A stretch of 64,000 nt of DNA from positions 3,364,028 through 3,428,027 of the forward strand of contig NZ_QPFB01000001.1 of assembly GCF_004348115.1 (NCBI RefSeq), written 5' to 3'. Numbering within the stretch: the stretch's first letter is position 1; every line of letters starts with the position of its first letter. Position numbers and translations under genes: made by a program. Shown in pieces: positions 56,801 through 64,000 of this stretch. The stretch is from Stenotrophomonas sp. ATCM1_4. Its GTDB lineage: Bacteria > Pseudomonadota > Gammaproteobacteria > Xanthomonadales > Xanthomonadaceae. A model generated the notes under the pieces. The model saw nothing but the letters and a program-made list of their open reading frames with translations, was not told where the DNA came from and made no database searches.

Positions 56801-56987
56801 CACGGCTTTCGATCACCGCCGCCGAGGCGCCGGTGTAGTCCACCGACACCGACACGATGGGCGGGTCGATGGCCGGCAGCTCGCGCAGGGTCAGGCGGTT
56901 GAACGACATCACGCCCAGCACCACCAGCAGCAGGCTCATCACCACGGCCAGCACCGGCCGCTTGATCGAAAGATCGGAAAGCTTCAT
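53862..56987 (-). CDS. RND-family efflux transporter, HAE1-type permease
   Basis: 1041 aa. Inner-membrane proton antiporter of a tripartite pump. Starts MKLSDLSIKRPVLAVVMSLLLV; porter domains and two sets of six membrane segments; proton-relay region CIGLVVDDAIVVVENVQR with the two aspartates. Similar in type to MexF/AcrB-like and Sme pumps of Stenotrophomonas; I cannot assign which Sme pump. The ATG overlaps the adaptor stop (ATGA, 56984-56987). No outer-membrane factor or local regulator is present. Substrates unknown. Confidence 0.93.
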   Translation of the reverse strand: MKLSDLSIKRPVLAVVMSLLLVVLGVMSFNRLTLRELPAIDPPIVSVSVDYTGASAAVIESRVTQVLEDALAGIEGIDTINARSTNGRASVSIEFTANRDIEAAANDVRDAVSRVADRMPEEARPPEIAKVESDADPIIWFNMASSAMDTLELSDYAERYVVDRFSSIDGVAQVRIGGRQRYAMRIWLDRDQLAARGLTVNEVETALRNENVELPAGRIESADRDFTLRVERSYVAPADFASIPLGKGNDGYVVRLGDVAKVELASSERRAYYRSNGEPGIGLGIVKTSTANALDVARATRAEAERIAQTLPKGTQIFVAFDNTTFIEAAVERVYWTLVEAMLLVLAVIWLFLGSLRAALIPAVTVPVCLVAAFIALFAFGFSINLFTLLALVLCIGLVVDDAIVVVENVQRRIDLGEPPLVAARRGTAQVAFAVIATTAVLVAVFLPVGFLEGNTGRLFRELAVALAAAVALSAFVALTLTPMMASKLLKPHSEQKPGRINRFVNRELERVSAAYGRVLDRHVQRTWIFGVVMLAALGASWGLFKLLPSELAPAEDRGSFQIMIDGPEGAGYDYTVGQVQQVEQIVSRFVGPEEPIVRANPRVPGGWGNSEEMHTGRISVFLQPWRDRHEATSDVANDLQKELNGLSGVRVRTMVGGGLVRSMGQPFQIVLGGPEYAEIAQWRDRLLARMADYPGLVGADSDYKETRPQMRVNIDRQRAADLGISVTAIGRALETMMGSRRVTTFVDNGEEYDVLVQAGREGRTSPADLSAIQVRARSGELVPLSNLVTLSEVAEAGSLNRFNRLRAITISANVAPGHTLGETIAWVQDVAREELPEYAQIDWKGESREYQSTGSAVLLTFGMALLVVYLVLAAQFESFIHPLVIMLTVPLGVLGAFLGLYISGGTLNLFSQIGIVMLVGLAAKNGILIVEFANQLRDEGRNVHQAIVESSVVRLRPILMTSIATVVGAIPLVLAGGPGSASRATIGIVVIFGVTVSTFLSLFVVPAFYALLAPYTQSPETVANELERQERQTPPVGGHA

Positions 56988-58069
56988 CCGGCCTTCGCCC
57001 CGGTGGCCGCGGCCGGCGCCGCCTTGGCCGGCCGGGCATCTTCCACCCGGATGCCTGGGCGCAGCTTGCCGGTGCCATCGACGACGATGCGCTCGCCGGC
57101 CTTCAGGCCCTCGGTGATCTCGACCACGCCGGCGCGGCGGGTGCCGGTGCGTACGTCAACCCGCTCGACGCTGGCATCGTCCTTGACCCGGTACACGAAC
57201 GAATCCCGTCCGACCTGCACCACCGCGATCTCGGGAATGACCAGCGCCTGCCGCTCCGGGCGGAACACCCGCACGTCCAGCAGCATGCCCGGCCGCAGCG
57301 CGTGGTCGGCGTTGACGAAATCGGCGCGCACGGTGACCGCGCGGCTGCCCGGGTCAACGCGCGCATCGACGGTGCTCACCTCTCCATCGAAGCTGCGCCC
57401 CGGGTAGGCGACGCTGCTGCCGGTGACCTTGTCGCCCGGCTGGAGCGACGCCAGTTCGGCCTCCGGCACCTGGAAATCGACGTGCACGCGCGAGATGTCA
57501 TCCAGCGTGGCGATGGCGGTGGTCGGGGTGACCAGCGAGCCCGGGCTGACCTGGCGGATGCCCAGTACCCCGGCGAATGGCGCCCGTACCTGGCGGTCGG
57601 TGATGTCCGCGCGCATCTGCCGCACGCGCGCCTCGGCGGCGTCACGGATGGACTTCTGGGTGTCCAGGGTGGAATGCGCGACCAGCTGCTGGGCGGCCAG
57701 CTCACGCTGGCGCAGGTACAGCCGGTCGGCCTCGGCGAAGGTCGCCTGGGCCTGGGCCAGCGCTGCCTGCTGGGCATCGCCGCGCAGGGTGACCAGCGGG
57801 GTACCGGTCGTCACCTGCTGGCCGCTTTCGAAATGCACCGTGTCGATGATCTCGCTGACCTTGGCGGTGACGATGATCGACTCGCGCGCCTTGGCGGTGC
57901 CGATGGCCTGCAGCGTGTCATTCCAGGCCGAAGGCTGCACCACCTGGAGGGTGACCGGCACGGCGTCGCCGGCCTGGCGTGGCGTTTCAGCGCCCTTGCG
58001 GTTACAACCGGCCAGGGCCAGTGCCAGGACAGTGGCCCCAGCCACGGTGAAGGCAGAACGCCGCAACAT
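56984..58069 (-). CDS. RND efflux periplasmic adaptor lipoprotein
   Basis: 361 aa. Membrane-fusion protein. Lipoprotein signal with LALAGC, lipoyl half-motif (ESIIVTAKVSEIIDTVHFESGQQVTTGTPLVTL), coiled-coil hairpin (AALAQAQATFAEADRLYLRQRELAAQQLV ... AEARVRQMRADI), barrel motifs VRAPFAGVLGIRQVSPGSLV and C-terminal MP domain. Start ATG 58069 (MLRRSAFTVAG); ATG 58084 adds five residues. Translationally coupled to the permease. Confidence 0.93.
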   Translation of the reverse strand: MLRRSAFTVAGATVLALALAGCNRKGAETPRQAGDAVPVTLQVVQPSAWNDTLQAIGTAKARESIIVTAKVSEIIDTVHFESGQQVTTGTPLVTLRGDAQQAALAQAQATFAEADRLYLRQRELAAQQLVAHSTLDTQKSIRDAAEARVRQMRADITDRQVRAPFAGVLGIRQVSPGSLVTPTTAIATLDDISRVHVDFQVPEAELASLQPGDKVTGSSVAYPGRSFDGEVSTVDARVDPGSRAVTVRADFVNADHALRPGMLLDVRVFRPERQALVIPEIAVVQVGRDSFVYRVKDDASVERVDVRTGTRRAGVVEITEGLKAGERIVVDGTGKLRPGIRVEDARPAKAAPAAATGAKAG

Positions 58070-58149
58070 ACACAATCCCGTCATTTACACGATCCAGCAG
58101 TCTAGCGGCCGCCGGTTACGGTGATATGTGCCGTTAGGGGGGGAACGGG

Positions 58150-58228
<79 letters not shown>

Positions 58229-58229
58229 C

Positions 58230-58253
58230 CCTTCTCCCGTCCACGGGAGAAGG
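58230..58253. repeat. Short palindromic repeat hairpin
   Basis: CCTTCTCCCGT-CC-ACGGGAGAAGG: perfect 11-bp stem directly abutting the microsatellite; a diverged relative (TTTCCCCATGAATGGGAGAAGG) is at about 58338-58359. Same CTCTCCC/GGGAGAG style as the elements at 4999 and 14421. The stretch 58254-58408 otherwise shows nothing coding. Confidence 0.7.
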
Positions 58254-58408
58254 GGGTGCGCAGCACCGGATGAGGGCGGCCTTTCACCTTCCCCCGAAAG
58301 GCCAACGGGCACCCGCCCTCCTTCGCCCTTCGGCCGGTTTCCCCATGAATGGGAGAAGGCACGGCAGGCAGCCCTATCTGCCCGCCCGCGCCCTGTTGAG
58401 CCGCTGCC

Positions 58409-60292
58409 TCATCCCTGCTCCAGCGCCTTCAACACCTGCTCGACCATGGCCGGCACGCTCTCACGGTCCGCCCGCAGATGCAGCTCCGGCGCCACCGGCG
58501 CTTCATAGGGCGAATCGATGCCGGTGAAGTTGGGGATCTGCCCGGCACGCGCCTTGCGGTACAGGCCCTTCACGTCACGTGCTTCGGCCACTTCCAGCGG
58601 CACGTCGACGAACACCTCGATGAACTCGCCCGGCTCGAAACGCTCGCGCGCCATCTGCCGCTCGGCCCGGAACGGGGAGATGAAGCTGACCAGCACCACC
58701 AGCCCGGCATCGGCCATCAGCCGCGCCACCTCGGCCACCCGGCGGATGTTCTCCACGCGGTCCTCGTCGGTGAAGCCCAGGTCGCGGTTGAGCCCGTGGC
58801 GGACGTTGTCGCCATCGAGCAGGAAGGTATGCCGGCCCTGCGCGTGCAGGCGCTTCTCCACCTGGTTGGCGACGGTGGACTTGCCGGCCCCGGACAGGCC
58901 GGTGAACCACAGCACCTTGGGCTGCTGGCCCTTGATGCGGGCCCGCGCGGCCTTGTCCACGTCCAGGTGCTGCCAGTGCACGTTGCCGGCGCGGCGCAGC
59001 GCGAAGTCCAGCGTACCGGCGGCCACGGTCGCATTGCTCTGCCGATCGATCAGGATGAAGCCGCCCAGCGCGCGGTTCTGCGCGTAGGCCGCGAAAGCCA
59101 CCGGCTCATCCAGCGACAGGTTGCAGAAGCCCACCTCGTTGAGCTCCAGCCGCTTGGCGGCCAGGTGCTCCTGCGTGTTCACGTCCACGCGGTGCTTGAT
59201 CTCGCTGATGCTGGCGGCCACGGTGCGGCTGCCGATCTGCAGCCAGTACGGGCGACCCGGCAGCAACGCGGCATCATCCATCCACAGCACGTGGGCGGCG
59301 AACTGGTCGGCCACCTCCGGCGGATCGTCGGCGGCGGCGATCACGTCGCCACGACTGACATCCACCTCGTCGGTCAACGTCAGCGTCACCGCCTGCCCGG
59401 CCGTGGCGACGTCGAGCGGACCGTCCGGGCCAAGCACCTGCCGGACCGTGGAGCGGCGCGCCGATGGCAACACCACCACCGCGTCGCCCGCACGTACCTG
59501 CCCGGCGGCCACGGTGCCGGCAAAGCCGCGGAAATCCTGATTTGGCCGGTTGACCCACTGCACCGGCAGGCGCAGCCCACTGGCGGCATCACGGTCTTCC
59601 AGCACGAGCGTGTCCAGGTGCTCCAGCAGGTTGGGGCCGTCGTACCACGGCGTCAGCGCCGAACGCACGGACAGGTTCTGCCCTTCCAGCGCCGACAGCG
59701 GGATGGCCTGCACGTGGGCGATGCCCAGCTGCGCGGCCAGTGCCTGGTAGTCCTGGACGATGCGCGCGAACACGTCCGCGTCGTAGTCCACCAGGTCCAT
59801 CTTGTTGACCGCCAGCACCACATGGGCGATGCCGAGCAGCGAGATGATGTAGCTGTGCCGGCGGGTCTGCGCCAGCAGGCCCTTGCGCGCATCCACCAGC
59901 ACCACCGCCACGTCGGCGGTGGACGCACCGGTGGCCATGTTGCGCGTGTACTGCTCATGCCCCGGGCAGTCGGCGACGATGTACTTCCGGGCGTCGGTAT
60001 CGAAGTAGCGGTAGGCCACGTCGATGGTGATGCCCTGCTCGCGCTCGGCGGCCAGGCCATCGAGCAGTAGCGCGTAATCGATGCGCTCGCCCTGCGTGCC
60101 ATGGCGCCGGCTGTCGGCTTCCAGCGCGACCAGCTGGTCATCGAACAGGCGCTTGCTTTCGTACAGCAGGCGACCGATCAGCGTGCTCTTGCCGTCGTCG
60201 ACGCTGCCGCAGGTGATGAAGCGCAGCAGCGGCTTGGATTCGTGCTGTTGCAGGTACGTGGAGATATCGGAAGAAGTGGTGACCGTGCTCAT
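58409..60292 (-). CDS. cysNC: Bifunctional sulfate adenylyltransferase subunit 1 / APS kinase (CysN-CysC fusion)
   Basis: 627 aa. CysN GTPase half: G1 [15 protein letters not shown] (29-43 region), [25 protein letters not shown]; it drives APS formation by CysD. The C-terminal APS kinase half has P-loop GLSGAGKST (465-473), [15 protein letters not shown] and the [13 protein letters not shown] lid, phosphorylating APS to PAPS. The fusion is usual in Xanthomonas, Pseudomonas and rhizobia (NodQ type). TGATG overlap with cysD. Confidence 0.96.
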   Translation of the reverse strand: MSTVTTSSDISTYLQQHESKPLLRFITCGSVDDGKSTLIGRLLYESKRLFDDQLVALEADSRRHGTQGERIDYALLLDGLAAEREQGITIDVAYRYFDTDARKYIVADCPGHEQYTRNMATGASTADVAVVLVDARKGLLAQTRRHSYIISLLGIAHVVLAVNKMDLVDYDADVFARIVQDYQALAAQLGIAHVQAIPLSALEGQNLSVRSALTPWYDGPNLLEHLDTLVLEDRDAASGLRLPVQWVNRPNQDFRGFAGTVAAGQVRAGDAVVVLPSARRSTVRQVLGPDGPLDVATAGQAVTLTLTDEVDVSRGDVIAAADDPPEVADQFAAHVLWMDDAALLPGRPYWLQIGSRTVAASISEIKHRVDVNTQEHLAAKRLELNEVGFCNLSLDEPVAFAAYAQNRALGGFILIDRQSNATVAAGTLDFALRRAGNVHWQHLDVDKAARARIKGQQPKVLWFTGLSGAGKSTVANQVEKRLHAQGRHTFLLDGDNVRHGLNRDLGFTDEDRVENIRRVAEVARLMADAGLVVLVSFISPFRAERQMARERFEPGEFIEVFVDVPLEVAEARDVKGLYRKARAGQIPNFTGIDSPYEAPVAPELHLRADRESVPAMVEQVLKALEQG

Positions 60293-61203
60293 CAGAAATA
60301 GCCCTCCAGCTTCTTCTTCTCCATCGAGGCAGACTGGTCGTGGTCGATCAGGCGCCCTTGTCGTTCGGAGCTGGTGGACACCAGCATCTCGGCGATGATC
60401 TTTTCCAGCGTGTCCGCTTCCGACTCGATCGCACCAGTCAGCGGATAGCAGCCCAGCGTGCGGAAACGCACCTTGCGCAGCTGTGGCACTTCACCCGGCT
60501 GCAATGGCAGGCGGTCGTCGTCGACCATGATCAGGCTGCCGTCGCGCTCGACCACCGGTCGTTCGGCAGCCAGGTACAACGGCACCACCGGGATGTTCTC
60601 GCGGTAGATGTAGAGCCAGATGTCCAGCTCGGTCCAGTTCGACAGCGGGAACACGCGCACGCTCTCGCCCGGGTGGATGCGGGCGTTGTACAGGTTCCAC
60701 AACTCCGGGCGCTGGTTCTTCGGGTCCCAGCGGTGGCGGTCGTTGCGGAAGGAGAACACGCGCTCCTTGGCACGCGACTTCTCCTCGTCGCGGCGGGCGC
60801 CGCCGATGGCCGCGTCGAACTTCCACTTGTCCAGCGCCTGCTTCAGGCCCTGGGTCTTCATCACATCGGTATGCACGCCGGGCCCGTGCGTCACCGGTCC
60901 GATGTCCTGTGCGATGCCGTCGGGATTGATATGCACCCGCAGCTCGGTACCGGTCTCGGCCACGCGCCGGTCGCGGAAGGCGATCATCTCGCGGAACTTC
61001 CAGCGGGTGTCCACGTGCAGCAGCGGGATCGGCGGCACGCCGGGCGCGAACGCCTTCATCAGCAGGTGCAGCAGCACCGAGCTGTCCTTGCCCACCGAGT
61101 ACAGCAGCACCGGGTTGTCGAAGGCCGCGGCGACTTCCCGCAGGATGTGGATGCTCTCGGCTTCCAGCCGATCGAGGTGGGACAGGGATCTGTTGGCGGT
61201 CAT
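60292..61203 (-). CDS. cysD: Sulfate adenylyltransferase subunit 2
   Basis: 303 aa. Catalytic ATP sulfurylase subunit of the CysDN complex. PP-loop [35 protein letters not shown] and the C-terminal [21 protein letters not shown] end are family-typical. ATG 61203 ([23 protein letters not shown]) gives the canonical length; an upstream TTG/ATG start is unlikely. Divergent from cysJ. Confidence 0.96.
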   Translation of the reverse strand: MTANRSLSHLDRLEAESIHILREVAAAFDNPVLLYSVGKDSSVLLHLLMKAFAPGVPPIPLLHVDTRWKFREMIAFRDRRVAETGTELRVHINPDGIAQDIGPVTHGPGVHTDVMKTQGLKQALDKWKFDAAIGGARRDEEKSRAKERVFSFRNDRHRWDPKNQRPELWNLYNARIHPGESVRVFPLSNWTELDIWLYIYRENIPVVPLYLAAERPVVERDGSLIMVDDDRLPLQPGEVPQLRKVRFRTLGCYPLTGAIESEADTLEKIIAEMLVSTSSERQGRLIDHDQSASMEKKKLEGYF

Positions 61204-61250
61204 CTGAGAAGGTTTTACGAAGGCGGAGCCTGATTCAGGGCACAACAATA

Positions 61251-61266
61251 CCTGGGTCGACCCAGG
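61251..61266. promoter_or_regulatory. Perfect 16-bp palindrome in the cysD-cysJ divergent promoter region
   Basis: CCTGGGTCGACCCAGG, 47 bases upstream of the cysD ATG in the 197-bp region shared with cysJ. It could be an operator or an mRNA leader hairpin. It does not look like the AT-rich CysB site. Confidence 0.4.
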
Positions 61267-61400
61267 ATTGGATGACCAGTATCGGTTCAGACACGCACAC
61301 GACTAAATAAACACAGGGCATCACGCGATAACCCCTGCTCCTTTCTGCTGAACGAAACATTTACCTAGCATCGGTCATCCCTTATCAGACCGGACTGGAC

Positions 61401-63239
61401 ATGACCGCCGCCGCCATCGTGCCTCCCAGCCCCTTGCCCGAAGACCGCAGGGTCCTGCTGACGCGACTGGTGGAGGGGCTGGATGGCAACAGCCTGTGGT
61501 GGCTGTCCGGCTTCGCCGCCGGGCTGGCCCAGGGCCACCCGCCGCCGCCGCTGGCGGTGATCCCCGGCGGACAACCCGCCGCCCAACCGGCGCCGGCACG
61601 CCTGACGGTGGTCTATGGCAGCCAGACCGGCAATGCGCGCCGCGCCGCCGAGCAACTGGCGGCCGAGGTCGAGGCCGCCGGCCTGCCGGTGCGCCTGCTG
61701 CGCGCCGACGCCTACCCCACCCGCGAACTGGCCAACGAGCGCCTGCTCTACGTCGTCATCAGCACGCAGGGCGAAGGCGACCCGCCGGACGATGCGATCG
61801 GCCTGGTCGAATTCATCGCCGGCAAGCGCGCGCCCAGGCTGCCCGAACTCAAGTACGCGGTCCTGGGCCTGGGCGACTCCAGCTACGCCGAGTTCTGCGG
61901 CATCGCCCGCAAGCTGGACAACCGCCTGGCCGAACTCGGCGCCCAACGCCTGCAGCCGGCCGGTGAAGCCGACCTGGACATCGACGCGGTGGCCAGGCCC
62001 TGGCGTGTCCAGGCCCTGGCCGATGCCCGCACCACCCTCGGTGAAGCCCTCAGCCCGGCACCGAGCAACGTTACCCCGCTGCGCCATGCCAGCGCCTACA
62101 ACGCACAACACCCGTTCAGCGCCGAGCTGCTGGCGCGCCAGGTCATCAGCGGCCGTGATTTCAAGGGGCCGGCCTATGCTCGCTACGGCAGCGCCGACAA
62201 GCGCGTGCATCACGTCGAACTGTCGCTGGAAGGCAGCGGCCTGCACTACGAGCCCGGCGACGCGCTGGGCATCGTCCACCGCAATCCGCAGGCGCTGGTC
62301 CAGGACGTGCTGGCCGCCACCGGCCTGGACGGCGACACGGCCGTGGCCCTTGACGGCCAGGCCCGTCCGCTGTCGCAATGGCTGGCCGAACACCGCGAGC
62401 TGACCCGCATCTCGCGTCCGCTGCTGGCCACCGTGGCCGAGCGCAATGCGCACCCGGAGCTGGGGCGGCTGCTCGAACCCGAGCACAAGGCCGAACTGGC
62501 GCGCGTGTTCGACGACCACCAACTGGTCGACGTGCTGCGTCGCTGGCCGGCGGACTGGAGCGCCGAGGCACTGGTCGGCACCCTGCGCCCGGCAACGCAT
62601 CGCCTGTACTCGATCGCCTCCAGCCGCAAGCGGGTGGGCGAGGAAGTGCATCTCACCGTCGACGAACTGCGCTACGACGCCCATGGCTCGGCGCACGTGG
62701 GCGCGGCCAGCAGCTTTCTGGCCGCACTGGAGGAAGGCGCGCAGGTACCGGTCTTCGTCGAGGCCAATGAACGCTTCCGCGTCCCGGCCGACGGCAGCCG
62801 CGACATCATCATGATCGGCCCGGGTACCGGAGTGGCGCCATTCCGTGCCTTCGTGCAGGAGCGCGCCGAGGTCGGCGCCGGCGGCCGCAACTGGCTGTTC
62901 TTCGGTGCACGGCACTTCAATACCGACTTCCTGTACCAGACCGAGTGGCAGGACGCGCTGCGCCGCAAGGAACTGCAGCGGCTGGACCTGGCCTTCTCAC
63001 GCGACCAGGCCGACAAGGTCTACGTGCAGCAGCGCCTGCGCACGCGCGGCCGCGACCTCTACGACTGGCTGCAGAACGGCGCGCACCTGTACGTGTGCGG
63101 TGCGATCGGCATGGGCAAGGACGTGCACGCCGCGCTGCTGGACGTGGTCCGCGAACACGGCGGGCTGGACGAGGACGCGGCGCGTGAGTACCTCACGCAG
63201 CTGCACACGGAGGGGCGTTATGGCCGGGATGTGTACTGA
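61401..63239 (+). CDS. cysJ: Sulfite reductase (NADPH) flavoprotein alpha-component
   Basis: 612 aa. Moves electrons from NADPH through FAD and FMN to CysI. Flavodoxin domain (LTVVYGSQTGNARRAAEQL; STQGEGDPPDD; LGLGDSSYAEFCG), FAD-binding domain (HRLYSIASSRK) and NADPH domain (MIGPGTGVAPFRAFVQER; VYVCGAIGMGKDVH-like C-terminus). Ends in GRYGRDVY; the terminal Tyr stacks on FAD in the family. First gene of the cysJI arm. Confidence 0.96.
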   Translation: MTAAAIVPPSPLPEDRRVLLTRLVEGLDGNSLWWLSGFAAGLAQGHPPPPLAVIPGGQPAAQPAPARLTVVYGSQTGNARRAAEQLAAEVEAAGLPVRLLRADAYPTRELANERLLYVVISTQGEGDPPDDAIGLVEFIAGKRAPRLPELKYAVLGLGDSSYAEFCGIARKLDNRLAELGAQRLQPAGEADLDIDAVARPWRVQALADARTTLGEALSPAPSNVTPLRHASAYNAQHPFSAELLARQVISGRDFKGPAYARYGSADKRVHHVELSLEGSGLHYEPGDALGIVHRNPQALVQDVLAATGLDGDTAVALDGQARPLSQWLAEHRELTRISRPLLATVAERNAHPELGRLLEPEHKAELARVFDDHQLVDVLRRWPADWSAEALVGTLRPATHRLYSIASSRKRVGEEVHLTVDELRYDAHGSAHVGAASSFLAALEEGAQVPVFVEANERFRVPADGSRDIIMIGPGTGVAPFRAFVQERAEVGAGGRNWLFFGARHFNTDFLYQTEWQDALRRKELQRLDLAFSRDQADKVYVQQRLRTRGRDLYDWLQNGAHLYVCGAIGMGKDVHAALLDVVREHGGLDEDAAREYLTQLHTEGRYGRDVY

Positions 63240-63317
63240 CGGTTGAGCCGCGGCCCGCGGCGATATGGATATCGCGCCCGAAGGCGCTCCCACCTGTTAC
63301 TGGCATAGCGAAAGAAG

Positions 63318-64000
63318 ATGAGCACCCATTCCGTCGAATCGATCAAGGCCAAAAGCAACCGCCTGCGCGGCTCCCTACTGGAAAGCCTGGCCGACCCGGT
63401 CACCGGCGCCTTGTGCGAGGACGACCAGACCCTGATCAAGTACCACGGCAGCTACCAGCAGGACGACCGTGACGTGCGCGACGAGCGCCGCCGCCAGAAG
63501 CTGGAGCCGGCCTATCAGTTCATGATCCGCACCCGCACCCCGGGCGGGGTGATCACTCCGGCGCAATGGCTCAAGCTCGACGCCATCGCCACCCGCTTCG
63601 GCAATCACTCGCTGCGCATCACCACACGCCAGGCGTTCCAGTTCCATGGCGTGATCAAGCGCGAGCTCAAGGCCACCATGCAGGCCATCAACGCGGCGTT
63701 GATCGACACCCTGGCCGCCTGCGGTGACGTCAACCGCAACGTGCTGGTCGCCGCCAACCCGCTGCTGTCCAGCGCGCACGCCACCCTGTACGCCGATGCC
63801 GCGCGCACGTCCGAACACCTGCTGCCCAACACCCGTGCCTACTACGAGATCTGGCTGGACGAGGAACGCGTGGCGGGCAGCGGCAGCGAGGAGGAGCCGA
63901 TCTACGGCGAACGGTACCTGCCGCGCAAGTTCAAGATCGGCTTCGCCCTGCCACCGGTCAACGACGTGGATGTGTTCGCCAACGACCTGGGGTTCATCGG
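63318..64000 (+). CDS. cysI: Sulfite reductase hemoprotein beta-component (3' truncated by window)
   Basis: About 227 codons visible. It starts [20 protein letters not shown] at ATG 63318, with AAAGAAG upstream. [47 protein letters not shown] and [20 protein letters not shown] are signature sequences of the siroheme sulfite reductase N-terminal half. The Fe-S/siroheme cysteines lie beyond the window. 78 bp downstream of cysJ. Confidence 0.95.
   Translation, partial: MSTHSVESIKAKSNRLRGSLLESLADPVTGALCEDDQTLIKYHGSYQQDDRDVRDERRRQKLEPAYQFMIRTRTPGGVITPAQWLKLDAIATRFGNHSLRITTRQAFQFHGVIKRELKATMQAINAALIDTLAACGDVNRNVLVAANPLLSSAHATLYADAARTSEHLLPNTRAYYEIWLDEERVAGSGSEEEPIYGERYLPRKFKIGFALPPVNDVDVFANDLGFI

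Noticed and set aside
53823..57407. 1194-codon open frame on the plus strand opposite the RND permease
   Set aside because: Shadow frame, rich in His/Arg/Gln/Ala, with no recognisable domain; the permease on the other strand has complete family motifs and couples to the adaptor gene.

Overview
The window reads as a chromosomal stretch of a GC-rich gammaproteobacterium of the Xanthomonadaceae, most like Stenotrophomonas or a close relative. The reasons are the codon use (about 70% GC in core genes where I counted), the otsB-GH15-otsA trehalose block, the pilSR-pilB ... pilA-pilC-pilD-coaE order, an EstA-type autotransporter esterase, and hairpin-type intergenic repeats of the kind seen in this family. 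The genus is an inference.

Layout. 1-891 is the 3' end of a TonB-dependent receptor. 1059-5040 is a trehalose operon (otsB, GH15 hydrolase, otsA). 5149-7854 (minus) holds rluD, pgeF and two small genes in an overlapping chain, divergent from bamD (7970-8854). A second TonB receptor (9189-11798), NAD synthetase with a DUF559 nuclease-like gene (12315-14334) and sucCD (14665-16731) follow on the minus strand.

The centre, 16993-36292, is the type IV pilus locus: pilS, pilR and pilB, then a roughly 10-kb insert between pilB and pilC, then pilC, pilD and coaE. The insert has a visibly lower GC content. It carries a polyisoprenyl-phosphate-type GT2, two GT4 glycosyltransferases, a GT-B/CDP-glycerol-phosphotransferase-like protein, a sugar/alcohol-phosphate nucleotidyltransferase, an HAD phosphatase, a methyltransferase, a Wzx-type flippase, and two different major pilin genes flanking a GT-C/TPR membrane protein. 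Each pilin has its own sigma-54 promoter. Together these look like a strain-variable pilin-glycosylation and decoration island, driven at least in part by PilS/PilR/RpoN. This is the most interesting part of the window.

36311-42139 has a two-component system with a small secreted protein, rimK, tRNA-Gly(CCC) and the autotransporter esterase. 42274-44163 is thiS-thiG-trmB. 44192-53564 holds mixed housekeeping and transport genes: SLC13 permease, Rieske protein, FAH-family hydrolase, mscL, an outer-membrane barrel, an M28 peptidase, a SpoU methylase and an AGCS symporter. 53862-58069 is an RND efflux pair without an outer-membrane component. 58409 to the end is assimilatory sulfate reduction: cysD-cysNC on minus, divergent from cysJ-cysI, with cysI cut by the window end.

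Repeats recur between genes: long inverted repeats built of CCCCTCTCC hairpins (one runs into the otsA coding end), two hexanucleotide microsatellites (14490 and 58150), and a palindromic element between thiS and thiG. Strong hairpin terminators mark most transcription-unit ends.
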